From contig CAYJGK010000028.1 of the NCBI GenBank assembly GCA_964370065.1, forward strand, positions 1 to 17,634: a stretch of 17,634 nt of DNA, in the 5' to 3' direction. The notes under the pieces were generated by a model. The model was not told the DNA's origin and searched no databases. It worked only from the letters and a program-made list of their open reading frames with translations. Shown one piece after another: positions 1 through 7,584 of this stretch; the stretch's first letter is position 1; every line of letters begins with the position of its first letter. A program made the position numbers and the translations under genes. This DNA is from CAMQRS01 sp964370065. GTDB taxonomy: Bacteria > Bacillota_I > Bacilli_A > Erysipelotrichales > Erysipelotrichaceae.

Positions 1-26
1 AAAATAAGCTCATATGAGCTTATTTA
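1..26 (-). terminator. greA terminator hairpin
   Basis: Positions 2-25 are a perfect 24-bp palindrome (AAATAAGCTCAT followed by its complement). It overlaps the greA stop codon (20-22). On the minus strand its 3' arm ends in a U run, as in an intrinsic terminator. It lies at the window edge, so the full U tract cannot be seen, and it may serve both strands. Confidence 0.65.
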
Positions 27-496
27 ATAGAAATAATTTTAACTTCGTAAGGTTCATTAATACCAATCACTCTAACAGTTTCTCCTACTTTTTGATCTAT
101 GATAGCCATAGCTAAAGGTGTTGCATTCGACAACTTACCATTGAAGGGGTCCGCTTCTACTGAACCAACAATTGAATATGTTTCTTTTTCATTACTATCT
201 AAATCCAAGATTTCTACAGTACTCCCTAAAGATACGACATCCGTTTTTCCTTTGCTTGATGTTTGCGTAATTAATTCCGCATGTTGAATCATGTTTTCTA
301 ATTCAGTAATTCTTGCTTCTACTCTAGCTTGGTGATCACGTGCTGCATCATAGTCTGCATTTTCACTTAAATCTCCTTGCGCTCTAGCTTCTTGTAATTC
401 AACAATTACTGTACTTCTTTCATCATGAACTAATTGATATAATTCGTTTTTTAACTGTTCTAAACCTTCTTGAGTCACATATACCTTTTCACTCAT
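20..496 (-). CDS. greA: Transcription elongation factor GreA
   Basis: Rescues backtracked RNA polymerase by stimulating cleavage of the nascent transcript in the secondary channel. The N-terminal coiled coil carries the family signature LSENADYDAARD near residues 43-54, including the acidic tip, and the C-terminal FKBP-like domain follows. An upstream in-frame GTG at 505 would give 161 residues, but the AAGGAG ribosome site (505-510) overlaps that GTG and lies 8 bases before the ATG at 496. I therefore start at 496, giving 158 residues, the usual GreA length. It is transcribed from its own extended -10 promoter in the gap after mltG. A greA downstream of an mltG/yrzB pair is a known arrangement in Bacillota. 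The function call is secure. Confidence 0.97.
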   Translation of the reverse strand: MSEKVYVTQEGLEQLKNELYQLVHDERSTVIVELQEARAQGDLSENADYDAARDHQARVEARITELENMIQHAELITQTSSKGKTDVVSLGSTVEILDLDSNEKETYSIVGSVEADPFNGKLSNATPLAMAIIDQKVGETVRVIGINEPYEVKIISIK

Positions 497-523
497 TTTA
501 GTCACTCCTTTTTTTGCCCTTGT

Positions 524-532
524 ATTATAGCA
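524..532 (-). promoter_or_regulatory. greA promoter, extended -10
   Basis: On the minus strand the sequence reads TGCTATAAT, a consensus extended -10 element, about 28 bases upstream of the greA ATG. No good -35 is visible. The element sits in the short gap between the mltG stop (554) and greA, so greA can be transcribed separately from mltG. Confidence 0.6.
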
Positions 533-553
533 TAGTATTTCTGAATATACTAT

Positions 554-1630
554 CTAATATCCCAAATATTGTTTTTGTTTTTGAAGGTGTTCTTCAAATG
601 TTTTTGAATAATAAACACTACCATCACCATATACATCAGCTAAAAAGAACAAATAATCATTATCTGCAGGTTCTAAAACAGCCTTTAATGCTTGTTCTCC
701 AGGATTTAAAATAGGGCCAATTGGTAATCCACTATTCAAATATGTATTATAAGCTGAATCAATATCATACTCTGTTTCACATTGTTCCCATGAATCAAAT
801 TCATACAGTGCATAACACACTGTTACACTTGATTCTAAACGCATATCTATATCTAAACGATTTAAAAATACACGAGCAATATTTTGCATATCTGTTTCAC
901 TTGCAGATTCATATTGTACAATTGATGCCAATGTTACCCATTGTGAAGTAGTAAATTGACTTGCTTCAATTTGTGGTGCATACGTTGAATAAATGGTATT
1001 AAAGTGATCTAAGAATACAGTTGTAATTTCCTCTTTTGTCATATCTAAATTAAAATGATATGTTTCCGGAAACAAATACCCTTCTAAAGCCACACGATAT
1101 TGCCCATTAAATAAAGATTCATCTAAGAAATCATATTGTTGAATTAAGCTTGTTAAGAACGTCGGGTCATTCCACAGTGCAATAAATTCGTCTGCACTAT
1201 ATGCAAAGTGTTTTTCTAACTCATTTGCAACATCTTTCGCCCACATTCCTTCTCTAAATGTTAACATAACGGAATCAATTTTAATGTTTTCTTGTCTTGT
1301 TAGATACGTTAATATTTGTTTAGGCGTCCAACTGCGATCCACTTCATATACTCCCACTAAAAATCCATCTACATTACCAAATTTCGCATCAATTTGTGCA
1401 AAAGTTGCATTTTTAATAATATTACTTTCTTCTAAACGTGTAGTAATTGTTTGCAATGAATCACCCTCAACTACTTCAAATAGTACGACTTCATTTTCCG
1501 ATGTAATCGGTGAAGTTTGACTTGAATACACAAGTAATCCACTAGCTAAGAATATAATAATTGCTACACAAACAGCTATAATCACTTTACTTTTTTTAGA
1601 TAATTGAGTAAAAAGATTACGCATTTTCAT
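554..1630 (-). CDS. mltG: Endolytic murein transglycosylase MltG (YceG-like)
   Basis: Membrane-anchored lytic transglycosylase that cleaves nascent glycan strands and so sets peptidoglycan chain length. A basic cytoplasmic tail is followed by one membrane helix (about residues 15-36), a LysM-like region, and the YceG catalytic domain. Family motifs are SIVQYE (the last Glu, about residue 241, sits where I expect the catalytic Glu), ARVFLNRL, and GLPIGPILNPG near the C terminus. About 358 residues, close to the B. subtilis homologue. The reading frame opens at a TTG (1648), but a GAGG at 1643-1646 favours the GTG at 1633 or the ATG at 1630. The gene overlaps the end of the DUF1292 gene by 14 bases, implying translational coupling. 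Function secure, exact start less so. Confidence 0.93.
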   Translation of the reverse strand: MKMRNLFTQLSKKSKVIIAVCVAIIIFLASGLLVYSSQTSPITSENEVVLFEVVEGDSLQTITTRLEESNIIKNATFAQIDAKFGNVDGFLVGVYEVDRSWTPKQILTYLTRQENIKIDSVMLTFREGMWAKDVANELEKHFAYSADEFIALWNDPTFLTSLIQQYDFLDESLFNGQYRVALEGYLFPETYHFNLDMTKEEITTVFLDHFNTIYSTYAPQIEASQFTTSQWVTLASIVQYESASETDMQNIARVFLNRLDIDMRLESSVTVCYALYEFDSWEQCETEYDIDSAYNTYLNSGLPIGPILNPGEQALKAVLEPADNDYLFFLADVYGDGSVYYSKTFEEHLQKQKQYLGY

Positions 1631-1874
1631 CACTATCATTTTCCTCAATAAATGCGCCTAACACTTCTTCAATCATTGACCATTCTTCACTTGATTCAAT
1701 TGGCGATAAATTACCTTCATCATCATAACAACTAGCAAATACTTCTTCACTTTCTCCTTGACTCTCTCTAAAAACTACATATTTTTTTTCATCTTTATCA
1801 AAAGTGAATAAAATTTCCATTTCTACTTCTTTACCTTCCGCATCTTCTACATACATTAATTTATTTTCTAGCAT
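1617..1874 (-). CDS. DUF1292 family protein (YrzB-like)
   Basis: Small, strongly acidic cytosolic protein of the DUF1292 family, function unknown. An N-terminal beta-rich part with the family pattern (LFTFDKDEKKYVVF) is followed by an acidic stretch ending in SSEEWSMIEEVLGAFIEE. A frame-opening ATG at 1889 is rejected because the GGAGGG ribosome site begins within it; the ATG at 1874 lies 7 bases after that site, giving 85 residues. It is the first gene of the DUF1292-mltG transcript. In many Bacillota this gene sits between ruvX and mltG, but the ruvX/ireB/alaS genes are not next to it here: a divergent capA-like gene takes their place. Confidence 0.88.
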   Translation of the reverse strand: MLENKLMYVEDAEGKEVEMEILFTFDKDEKKYVVFRESQGESEEVFASCYDDEGNLSPIESSEEWSMIEEVLGAFIEENDSDENA

Positions 1875-1901
1875 AAAATTGCCCTCCATACATTACAAAA
1901 T

Positions 1902-1931
1902 ATTATACCACTTTTTTCACAATTGTTTCAA
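1902..1931 (-). promoter_or_regulatory. Promoter of DUF1292-mltG operon
   Basis: On the minus strand there is TTGAAA (1926-1931), an 18-base spacer, and TATAAT (1902-1907) preceded by TGG, making an extended -10. It lies about 28 bases upstream of the chosen start and back to back with the divergent capA promoter. Confidence 0.7.
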
Positions 1932-1966
1932 TGAATGATTAAAAATTAGTAGGTCATTTTCAATTA

Positions 1967-1975
1967 TGTTATAAT
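1967..1975 (+). promoter_or_regulatory. capA-like gene promoter, extended -10
   Basis: TGTTATAAT, an extended -10, lies 36 bases upstream of the ATG at 2012. The -35 is weak (TTAGTA at 1946-1951, spacer 18). Confidence 0.6.
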
Positions 1976-2011
1976 AATGTAGTTTACTACACAAAACAAA
2001 GGGGAAAATGT

Positions 2012-3235
2012 ATGTCTAAAAAAACAATTATAAAAATATTAAGCGCTTCTATTGCTACAACATTAGCAATCGGTATCTACCTCTTATTTACAACGACTCC
2101 ATCAAATATAAAAAATGAGGTTACCAAAGAGGATGATATTGTACAAGAATCAAAAAAAGAAGAAGACATTATTCACACTGCTAATTTAATAGGTGTGGGT
2201 GATAATTTGATACACGGGAAAATTTATTGGGAGGCACAGCAAAGAACAAATGATGGTTCTTATGACTTTACTTATGCTTACCAAAATATTGCACCCTATA
2301 TTACACAATCTGATATAGCCAGTATTAATCAAGAAACCATGATGGCAGGTTCAAAGGAACCTAGTCATTATCCTTTATTTAACTCACCTACTGAATTAGC
2401 TTATGCATTAGATGATATAGGATTTGATGTAGTTGCCGTTGCGAATAACCATATGTTTGATCAAGGTAATGCAGGCTTATTAGAAACGTTAAACTTATTA
2501 CATTCTATTGAAAATTTTAGTGTTATTGGTGCGTATCGTTCTCTTGATGAATATCATGATATACCAATTATCACAAAGAATAATATTTCTTTTTCATTTG
2601 TGTCTGCAACAGATATCACAAACGGCTTTTCCTTAGATCCAAGTTATGGAATGGCTATGAATTTAGTAAATAATGAACAGGGACAAATTGATTTTATTGA
2701 GCAAGTCAAAGAAGCTAGTAAAATCAGTGATGTAGTTGTTGTTAACATACACTGGGGAGATGAATATGCTACAATCCCTAATAACTTTCAAACTTCTTAT
2801 GCACAAGAATTAGTAGATGCGGGGGCCAATATCATCATCGGACATCACCCACACGTGATTCAACCGGTTGACACTTTATACAACAAGGATGGAGAAAAAG
2901 CTATTGTTGCATACTCATTAGGAAATTTCTTATCCGCGCAAGATCAGGGATTACGTTTAATTGGTGGTTTGTTTGATGTAGAAGTAACTAAAACTAATGA
3001 TACTGTTGCAATCACTTCATTTGTATTTAAGCCTGTTATTACTCACTTCACTCATAACTTTACAGATATTACTAACTACTTATATTCAGATTATACAAGT
3101 AATCATGCAAACGTACACGGCATCAAAACTTATACACCTGATTTTTCAATGAATTACATTTATAATGAAGTAACAAGCATTATTGATTCACAATATCTAC
3201 CAGATGACTTCTTAAATGAATTTATAAATCAATAG
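2012..3235 (+). CDS. CapA/PgsA-family surface metallophosphatase
   Basis: CapA-family protein (PGA_cap domain), an extracytoplasmic calcineurin-like metallophosphatase fold related to the poly-gamma-glutamate assembly factor PgsA/CapA. Residues 5-27 form an uncleaved signal anchor, followed by a charged linker to about 53. The fold motifs are GVGDNLIHG (61-69), VANNHMFDQG (about 144-153), NIHWGDEY and GHHPHVIQPV, with SLGNF following. At 407 residues it is normal for the family. GGGG precedes the ATG by 7 bases. No pgsB/capB ligase or pgsC gene is nearby, so poly-gamma-glutamate synthesis cannot be inferred. Orphan members are common in Bacillota and may act on another wall or capsule substrate. 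Family secure, substrate unknown. Confidence 0.9.
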   Translation: MSKKTIIKILSASIATTLAIGIYLLFTTTPSNIKNEVTKEDDIVQESKKEEDIIHTANLIGVGDNLIHGKIYWEAQQRTNDGSYDFTYAYQNIAPYITQSDIASINQETMMAGSKEPSHYPLFNSPTELAYALDDIGFDVVAVANNHMFDQGNAGLLETLNLLHSIENFSVIGAYRSLDEYHDIPIITKNNISFSFVSATDITNGFSLDPSYGMAMNLVNNEQGQIDFIEQVKEASKISDVVVVNIHWGDEYATIPNNFQTSYAQELVDAGANIIIGHHPHVIQPVDTLYNKDGEKAIVAYSLGNFLSAQDQGLRLIGGLFDVEVTKTNDTVAITSFVFKPVITHFTHNFTDITNYLYSDYTSNHANVHGIKTYTPDFSMNYIYNEVTSIIDSQYLPDDFLNEFINQ

Positions 3236-3238
3236 AAA

Positions 3239-3260
3239 AAAACACCGTCTTCGGTGTTTT
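3239..3260. terminator. Bidirectional terminator between convergent genes
   Basis: The stem AAAACACCG (3239-3247) pairs with CGGTGTTTT (3252-3260) around a TCTT loop. It has U-rich flanks in both directions and sits between the capA-like stop (3235) and the stop of the convergent nitroreductase (3259-3261), so it can end both transcripts. Confidence 0.85.
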
Positions 3261-3870
3261 ATTTTATCTCTGCAATTTCTTCAAACGTTTTTTTTATTAA
3301 ATTAGGATAGACATAGTTGCTACTTGCTTTTCCAATTGCTAATAGTAAGAATGGTTCTTCCCCATTTTTACGATTGCACATATCAACTAAAAATCGCATC
3401 GGCGCAGGTGTATACGTAACACTTGCATAACCTAAATCATGTAAACATTGAATTAACATTCCAGTTGCAATCCCTACAGATTCATTTACATAGTAATTTG
3501 GATGTAAATTTCCTTTCACATCTAAAGTATACATTTGTTTAAAAATGACTATTAAGCAGCCTGCCTCGCTAAGAAACTCTTTTTTTGCATTCACATGTAA
3601 GTGTTTTAGATCTTGTTTCCATATTTCACTTATTTTGTGTTGGTAAAATTCTTCTTCAACTGCTTCCGCTTTTTTCTGTATTTCGTTTTTCATTTGTTCA
3701 TCAATTATCACACTAAAGTACCAAGGTTGCTTATTAGCACCATTAGGTGCACTAGAAGCAATCATAATGCAATCTTTTATTTCATCTAAATCTACTTCTT
3801 CTTTTGTAAAAGAACGTGTTGTTCTTCTTTGTAATGCTTTTTTTAATAAGCTTTTTGATTGAATTGACAT
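3259..3870 (-). CDS. Nitroreductase, iodotyrosine-deiodinase (IYD)-like
   Basis: FMN-dependent nitroreductase-fold protein, 203 residues. The frame opens at 3918, but the AAGGAG site selects the ATG at 3870. FMN-phosphate motif RRTTRS (15-20) and the flavin loop SSAPNGANKQPWYF (39-52) are present. From residue 70 to the end it follows animal iodotyrosine deiodinase as I recall it, including LIVIFKQ, NYYVNESVGIATG and VTYTP. In the substrate lid, E72, Y76 and K97 align with human Glu157, Tyr161 and Lys182, which bind the halotyrosine zwitterion. This suggests reductive dehalogenation of halotyrosines rather than generic nitroreduction, but the substrate is inferred. It is divergent from a MATE exporter. 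Confidence 0.85.
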   Translation of the reverse strand: MSIQSKSLLKKALQRRTTRSFTKEEVDLDEIKDCIMIASSAPNGANKQPWYFSVIIDEQMKNEIQKKAEAVEEEFYQHKISEIWKQDLKHLHVNAKKEFLSEAGCLIVIFKQMYTLDVKGNLHPNYYVNESVGIATGMLIQCLHDLGYASVTYTPAPMRFLVDMCNRKNGEEPFLLLAIGKASSNYVYPNLIKKTFEEIAEIK

Positions 3871-3888
3871 AATAACTCCTTTTTCAAC

Positions 3889-3897
3889 ATTATAACA
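3889..3897 (-). promoter_or_regulatory. IYD-like gene promoter, extended -10
   Basis: The minus strand reads TGTTATAAT about 20 bases upstream of the start at 3870, with a poor -35 (TGCTTT, 3912-3917). This region overlaps the MATE promoter on the other strand. Confidence 0.6.
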
Positions 3898-3906
3898 CAA
3901 GCTCCA

Positions 3907-3935
3907 TTGACAAAGCACATATAGTCCTTTACAAT
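3907..3935 (+). promoter_or_regulatory. MATE gene promoter
   Basis: A consensus TTGACA (3907-3912), a 17-base spacer and TACAAT (3930-3935). It is the best sigma-A-type promoter in the window, 32 bases upstream of the TTG start. Confidence 0.75.
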
Positions 3936-3967
3936 ATCATAGTTATATTAGAAAAGAGGCGTATATT

Positions 3968-5332
3968 TTGAATACATCTATAAAAACTAACCCACTAAAA
4001 ACGGGAAGTATTCCTAAATTATTATTTGCACTAGCATTTCCAGCTGTTATTTCGCAAGTAGTAAATATTTTATATAATATCATTGACCGAATTTATATTG
4101 GGCGTATTCCAGTAGAAGGAGTAGATGCCTTAACTGGTTTGGGATTATGTTTTCCTATTATTACATTAGTAGCAGCATTTAGCTCACTATTTGGAATGGG
4201 TGGCGCACCAAAAGCTGCAATTGAAATGGGAAGACAAAACAACAAAAAAGCTGAGCAAATTTTAGGTAATTGTGTGAGTGCTCTAATCATTACATCTATA
4301 TTATTGACAACTATTATCTTATTGTTTGGGGATACTTTGTTAATGATGTTTGGAGCCAGTGCTGATACCATTCCTTATGCTTTAGATTATTTAAATATTT
4401 ATGCATTTGGTACTATTTTTGTGCAACTAGCTCTTGGACTTAATATGTTCATTACAACTCAAGGTTTTGCTAAATACAGTATGGCGACCGTATTAATTGG
4501 GGCTATCTTAAATATTATATTAGATCCTATCTTTATTTTCCTTTTTAATATGGGTGTACAAGGCGCAGCTTTAGCTACTATTATTTCACAAGGTGTGAGT
4601 GCTTTATGGGTGATTCGTTTTTTAACTGGTAAAAAAACTAGTTTGCGTATTCATAAAGAAAACTTATGGATTCAACCTAAAATTTTACTAGGCGTAGTCG
4701 CACTAGGGATTTCTCCATTTGTAATGCAATCTACAGAAAGTATCTTAAACATCTGTTTTAACGTTTCATTACAAGAGTATGGTGGTGATTTAGCGGTAGG
4801 TGCCATGACAATACTTGGAAGTGTCATGCAATTATGTATGATGCCTTTAACCGGTATTACACAAGGTGCACAACCTATTATTTCTTATAACTATGGGGCC
4901 AATCAAATCAAACGAGTTCGTCAAACAATCTATTTACAAATTGCTATATGTGTTATATTCTCTACTACTGTGTTTATTGCAGTCCAAAGTTTACCGCATG
5001 TGTTTATCTCATTATTTAATAACGATCCTGAATTAATGAGTTTCACAACTTGGTCAATGCGTATTTATACAGGCGGATTCTTCTTACTTGGTTTACAAGT
5101 TTCTTGTCAACAAGCCTTTGTTGCATTGGGAAAAGCAAAAATATCTTTATTCTTAGCTTGTTTAAGAAAAATTATTCTATTAATTCCATTAATTTTTATC
5201 TTACCCGCAGTATTAGAAGATAACTTATTCGCCGTCTTCTTATCAGAGCCAATCGCAGATATTTGTGCAGCCATAACTACCTTTACATTTTTCTTATTCA
5301 TTAATCACGATTTAAAAAGGATGGAGCAATAA
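3968..5332 (+). CDS. MATE family multidrug/cation antiporter
   Basis: Twelve-helix exporter of the MATE family (MatE domain twice, COG0534), using a sodium or proton gradient to expel cationic or aromatic compounds. 454 residues, full length. Family features include the first-helix segment PAVISQVVNILYNIIDRIYIG, the repeated pattern ITQGAQPIISYNYGA at the start of the second half, and alternating hydrophobic helices throughout. The start is a TTG at 3968 with GAGG 8 bases upstream; the next in-frame ATG is well inside the first repeat. It is divergent from the IYD-like gene and followed by its own terminator, so it is monocistronic. The exported compound cannot be read from sequence. Confidence 0.93.
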   Translation: MNTSIKTNPLKTGSIPKLLFALAFPAVISQVVNILYNIIDRIYIGRIPVEGVDALTGLGLCFPIITLVAAFSSLFGMGGAPKAAIEMGRQNNKKAEQILGNCVSALIITSILLTTIILLFGDTLLMMFGASADTIPYALDYLNIYAFGTIFVQLALGLNMFITTQGFAKYSMATVLIGAILNIILDPIFIFLFNMGVQGAALATIISQGVSALWVIRFLTGKKTSLRIHKENLWIQPKILLGVVALGISPFVMQSTESILNICFNVSLQEYGGDLAVGAMTILGSVMQLCMMPLTGITQGAQPIISYNYGANQIKRVRQTIYLQIAICVIFSTTVFIAVQSLPHVFISLFNNDPELMSFTTWSMRIYTGGFFLLGLQVSCQQAFVALGKAKISLFLACLRKIILLIPLIFILPAVLEDNLFAVFLSEPIADICAAITTFTFFLFINHDLKRMEQ

Positions 5333-5363
5333 AAAAAAGAAATCAATTACGATTTCTTTTTTT
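5332..5363 (+). terminator. MATE gene terminator
   Basis: A 13-bp stem, AAAAAAAGAAATC (5332-5344) with GATTTCTTTTTTT (5351-5363), and a loop AATTAC. The 3' arm ends in a run of T. It starts at the last base of the stop codon. Confidence 0.85.
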
Positions 5364-5549
5364 ATGAAAATTAGTAAAACTACAATGCTCCTATTCATTT
5401 TAAGGATTAGAATAAAAGATAGTTTACCTAAATATATGCGCAGCTTTCTCTTTTCATCATATGCGTAAACTAAATATAGAAATGTTCTTTTTTAATTAAT
5501 CTAATACAAAGAAAGTTGTTAATTTTCCTATAATTTATAAGAAGTAAAT
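5364..5549. other. Intergenic region with a long-looped inverted repeat
   Basis: No supported gene. TAGTTTAC (5420-5427) and GTAAACTA (5465-5472) form 8-bp arms 37 bases apart. On the minus strand this is followed by TCTTTTATT, so it could be a weak terminator for the flavodoxin operon that ends at 5550. A plus-strand frame from the ATG at 5364 (35 codons) has no ribosome site. Confidence 0.35.
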
Positions 5550-6218
5550 TTAACCTTTTAGTGCAATAGCTTGTACAGGGCAATTTAAGTAGCAATCACC
5601 ACATTCATCACAGCGATATTTATCAATAACAAATTGCTTATCAATAACAGAGATAGCACTGAAAGAACATTTCTTTTTACAAATACCGCATCGAATACAT
5701 GAATCTTGATTAATTTGTAATCCCGAATAATGCATAACAGCTCCGTTATAAGCAAAGTAAACTCGTTCTAATTTATAATCGCGATTTGTTTTTTCAAAAT
5801 CGTAATCAAAGACATCGCCATACCCGCTCGTTATACAAAATACAACCATTGCTGGATATTTTTCATGATCCTTTATACAAAGGTTAAAGATTGGATTTTG
5901 TTTAGCTTTTATTTCATCAATACTCACTTCTTTTGCTTTTCCAGTTAATCGCATAGCATATCCACCTTGAAAGACTGGTAGTCCAAGTTCATCATGTTGA
6001 ATCTGCGCATTATTATTCAAACCACATAAAGCAATTAAGCCATTTTCTTTTAAATGTTTATAAAATGATTTTGTATGCATTGTCATAAAGTATAATCCAT
6101 CTTCATCGTATCCTCTAAGATGAGCAATACGAGAGATCGGTTCATTCAGTGTATTAACAGTAGTAAAAGTTAAACAACCGATTGCATCAAATTTTTGATA
6201 TATTTCTGGAATATTCAT
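5550..6218 (-). CDS. FMN split-barrel protein fused to 2[4Fe-4S] ferredoxin
   Basis: Two-domain redox protein of 222 residues. Residues 1-150 form a pyridoxamine-5'-phosphate-oxidase-like FMN split barrel (RIAHLRG, GLYFMTMHTKSF, AMRLTGKAKEV). Residues 168-222 form a bacterial ferredoxin with two CxxCxxCxxxC(P) clusters: C174, C177, C180, C184 and C203, C206, C209, C213. This suggests internal electron transfer between iron-sulfur clusters and a flavin, or docking of an outside donor; the substrate is unknown. AAGGAGG lies 4 bases before the ATG, in the 11-base gap after nhaC, so it is the third gene of the flavodoxin operon. The upstream flavodoxin is a candidate electron partner. Domain calls secure, role inferred. 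Confidence 0.9.
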   Translation of the reverse strand: MNIPEIYQKFDAIGCLTFTTVNTLNEPISRIAHLRGYDEDGLYFMTMHTKSFYKHLKENGLIALCGLNNNAQIQHDELGLPVFQGGYAMRLTGKAKEVSIDEIKAKQNPIFNLCIKDHEKYPAMVVFCITSGYGDVFDYDFEKTNRDYKLERVYFAYNGAVMHYSGLQINQDSCIRCGICKKKCSFSAISVIDKQFVIDKYRCDECGDCYLNCPVQAIALKG

Positions 6219-6229
6219 AAAACCTCCTT

Positions 6230-7567
6230 CTATACAATTAAGTATAATATCGCACTTATTAAAAATGCTACTAGTGTATATGGCATTTGCGTTTTGACAT
6301 GTTGAAACGCATCTACTTGCGTCATGGAAGAAGTCATAATCACACTATCTGAAATAATCGAGTTTTGATCGCCAAAGACTGCACCTGAAACAATAGCACC
6401 TACAACAATTGGAATAGAAATGTCATAAGCTATAGCGATGGGAACAACAAACGCAACTAATATCGATACTGTGCCCCCACTGGTTCCTGTTGAAAAAGCT
6501 ATTAAAGAAGCTATTAAGAACGTCATCAATGGTAAAAACTCAATAGGCACATAATGAAAGACACCCATAATATAAGTTGCTGTGCCAATTCTAGTTAATA
6601 AAAAACTAAAAATAAAAGCCATAAACAATAACATCGTAATCATAAACATACTTCTAATTCCATTTACATACCAAGTACCAATTTGTATAAAATTTGCCGT
6701 ATTTTGTACTTTGTACAACAATGCGCTCACAGCTAAAGCAATTAACCCCCCATAAAATACAGCATTTGAGGTATCGCCTTGTAATATATTACCTTTTCCT
6801 GTCACAAATAATATAGTAAAGATAGAGCCTAATAAAACCAAAACTGGAATCACCATATTCCTAGCTTTTGCATCTTCATATATAATACTAGATTCCATAT
6901 TTATTTCCTGCTTCGCCTTTTTTATACCACCAATTTCAAAGTTGAATACAATTGAAATCAATAAAAAAATTAATAAGCTAATTGTATAAAATTGAAATGG
7001 TATAGCTTGTAATACATACTGAAAGGGTTCATTAATTCCGTCCAAACTACTTAATAAAGCAGATAATAATGCACTTGCTCCCCCAAATGGAATAATCCAT
7101 GCAATCGGCGCAGCTGTACTATTTGTTATTAACGCTAATTTTTCAGCACTTAAATTTGCCCTTTTAAACAATGGTTTACCCACTACTGAAGTAACAGCCA
7201 TAGAACTAGACGCATCAATAAATAAAAGTATTCCAATTAACATAGCAAATAGTTGTGTCAATATTTTAGAATTAGTATTAATTTTTTTCTTATCTAAATA
7301 AGAAATCAAACCATTCACTCCTCCGGATTTATCCAATGCATTTGTTAAAGCCCCTACAATTAAAATGAATACAATTGTTTTAATTGTGGAAATATTAGAG
7401 AATACACTCTCTATTGCTTCTAATAAAATAAATACGTTCTCCTTATACAATATAATACCTAAACCAGATACGATTCCACAACTAATAGCAACATATGCAT
7501 TTTTACTTGTGAAAATTAAGATAAAACATAATGCAATTGGCATAATTGCTAACACTCCATAATCCAT
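6230..7567 (-). CDS. NhaC-family Na+/H+ antiporter-like transporter
   Basis: Polytopic membrane transporter of 445 residues, COG1757/NhaC type, with about 11-12 hydrophobic helices. The C-terminal half carries the family core: STGTSGGTVSIL, SGAVFGDQNSIISDSV and the conserved tail segment HVKTQMPYTLVAF, close to the SFGDHxSPISDT...HVxTQLPY pattern of NhaC proteins. Members exchange Na+ for H+ or couple Na+ to organic acids (MleN). The ATG at 7567 has GGGGG 9 bases upstream; a second ATG 24 bases later is possible. It starts 17 bases after the flavodoxin stop and ends 11 bases before the FMN/ferredoxin gene, so all three are probably co-transcribed. The physiological ion or substrate is not decided by sequence. 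Confidence 0.87.
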   Translation of the reverse strand: MDYGVLAIMPIALCFILIFTSKNAYVAISCGIVSGLGIILYKENVFILLEAIESVFSNISTIKTIVFILIVGALTNALDKSGGVNGLISYLDKKKINTNSKILTQLFAMLIGILLFIDASSSMAVTSVVGKPLFKRANLSAEKLALITNSTAAPIAWIIPFGGASALLSALLSSLDGINEPFQYVLQAIPFQFYTISLLIFLLISIVFNFEIGGIKKAKQEINMESSIIYEDAKARNMVIPVLVLLGSIFTILFVTGKGNILQGDTSNAVFYGGLIALAVSALLYKVQNTANFIQIGTWYVNGIRSMFMITMLLFMAFIFSFLLTRIGTATYIMGVFHYVPIEFLPLMTFLIASLIAFSTGTSGGTVSILVAFVVPIAIAYDISIPIVVGAIVSGAVFGDQNSIISDSVIMTSSMTQVDAFQHVKTQMPYTLVAFLISAILYLIV

Positions 7568-7584
7568 CCTCGTATTCCCCCTTT

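Noticed and set aside
4093..4371. Long reverse-strand frame inside the MATE gene
   Set aside because: Shadow of the MATE frame with low-complexity residues and no ribosome site; similar shadows opposite mltG, nhaC, the flavodoxin and the SDR were dropped for the same reason.
5364..5471. Plus-strand frame of 35 codons after the MATE terminator
   Set aside because: It begins in the T run of a terminator, has no ribosome site and no recognisable pattern.
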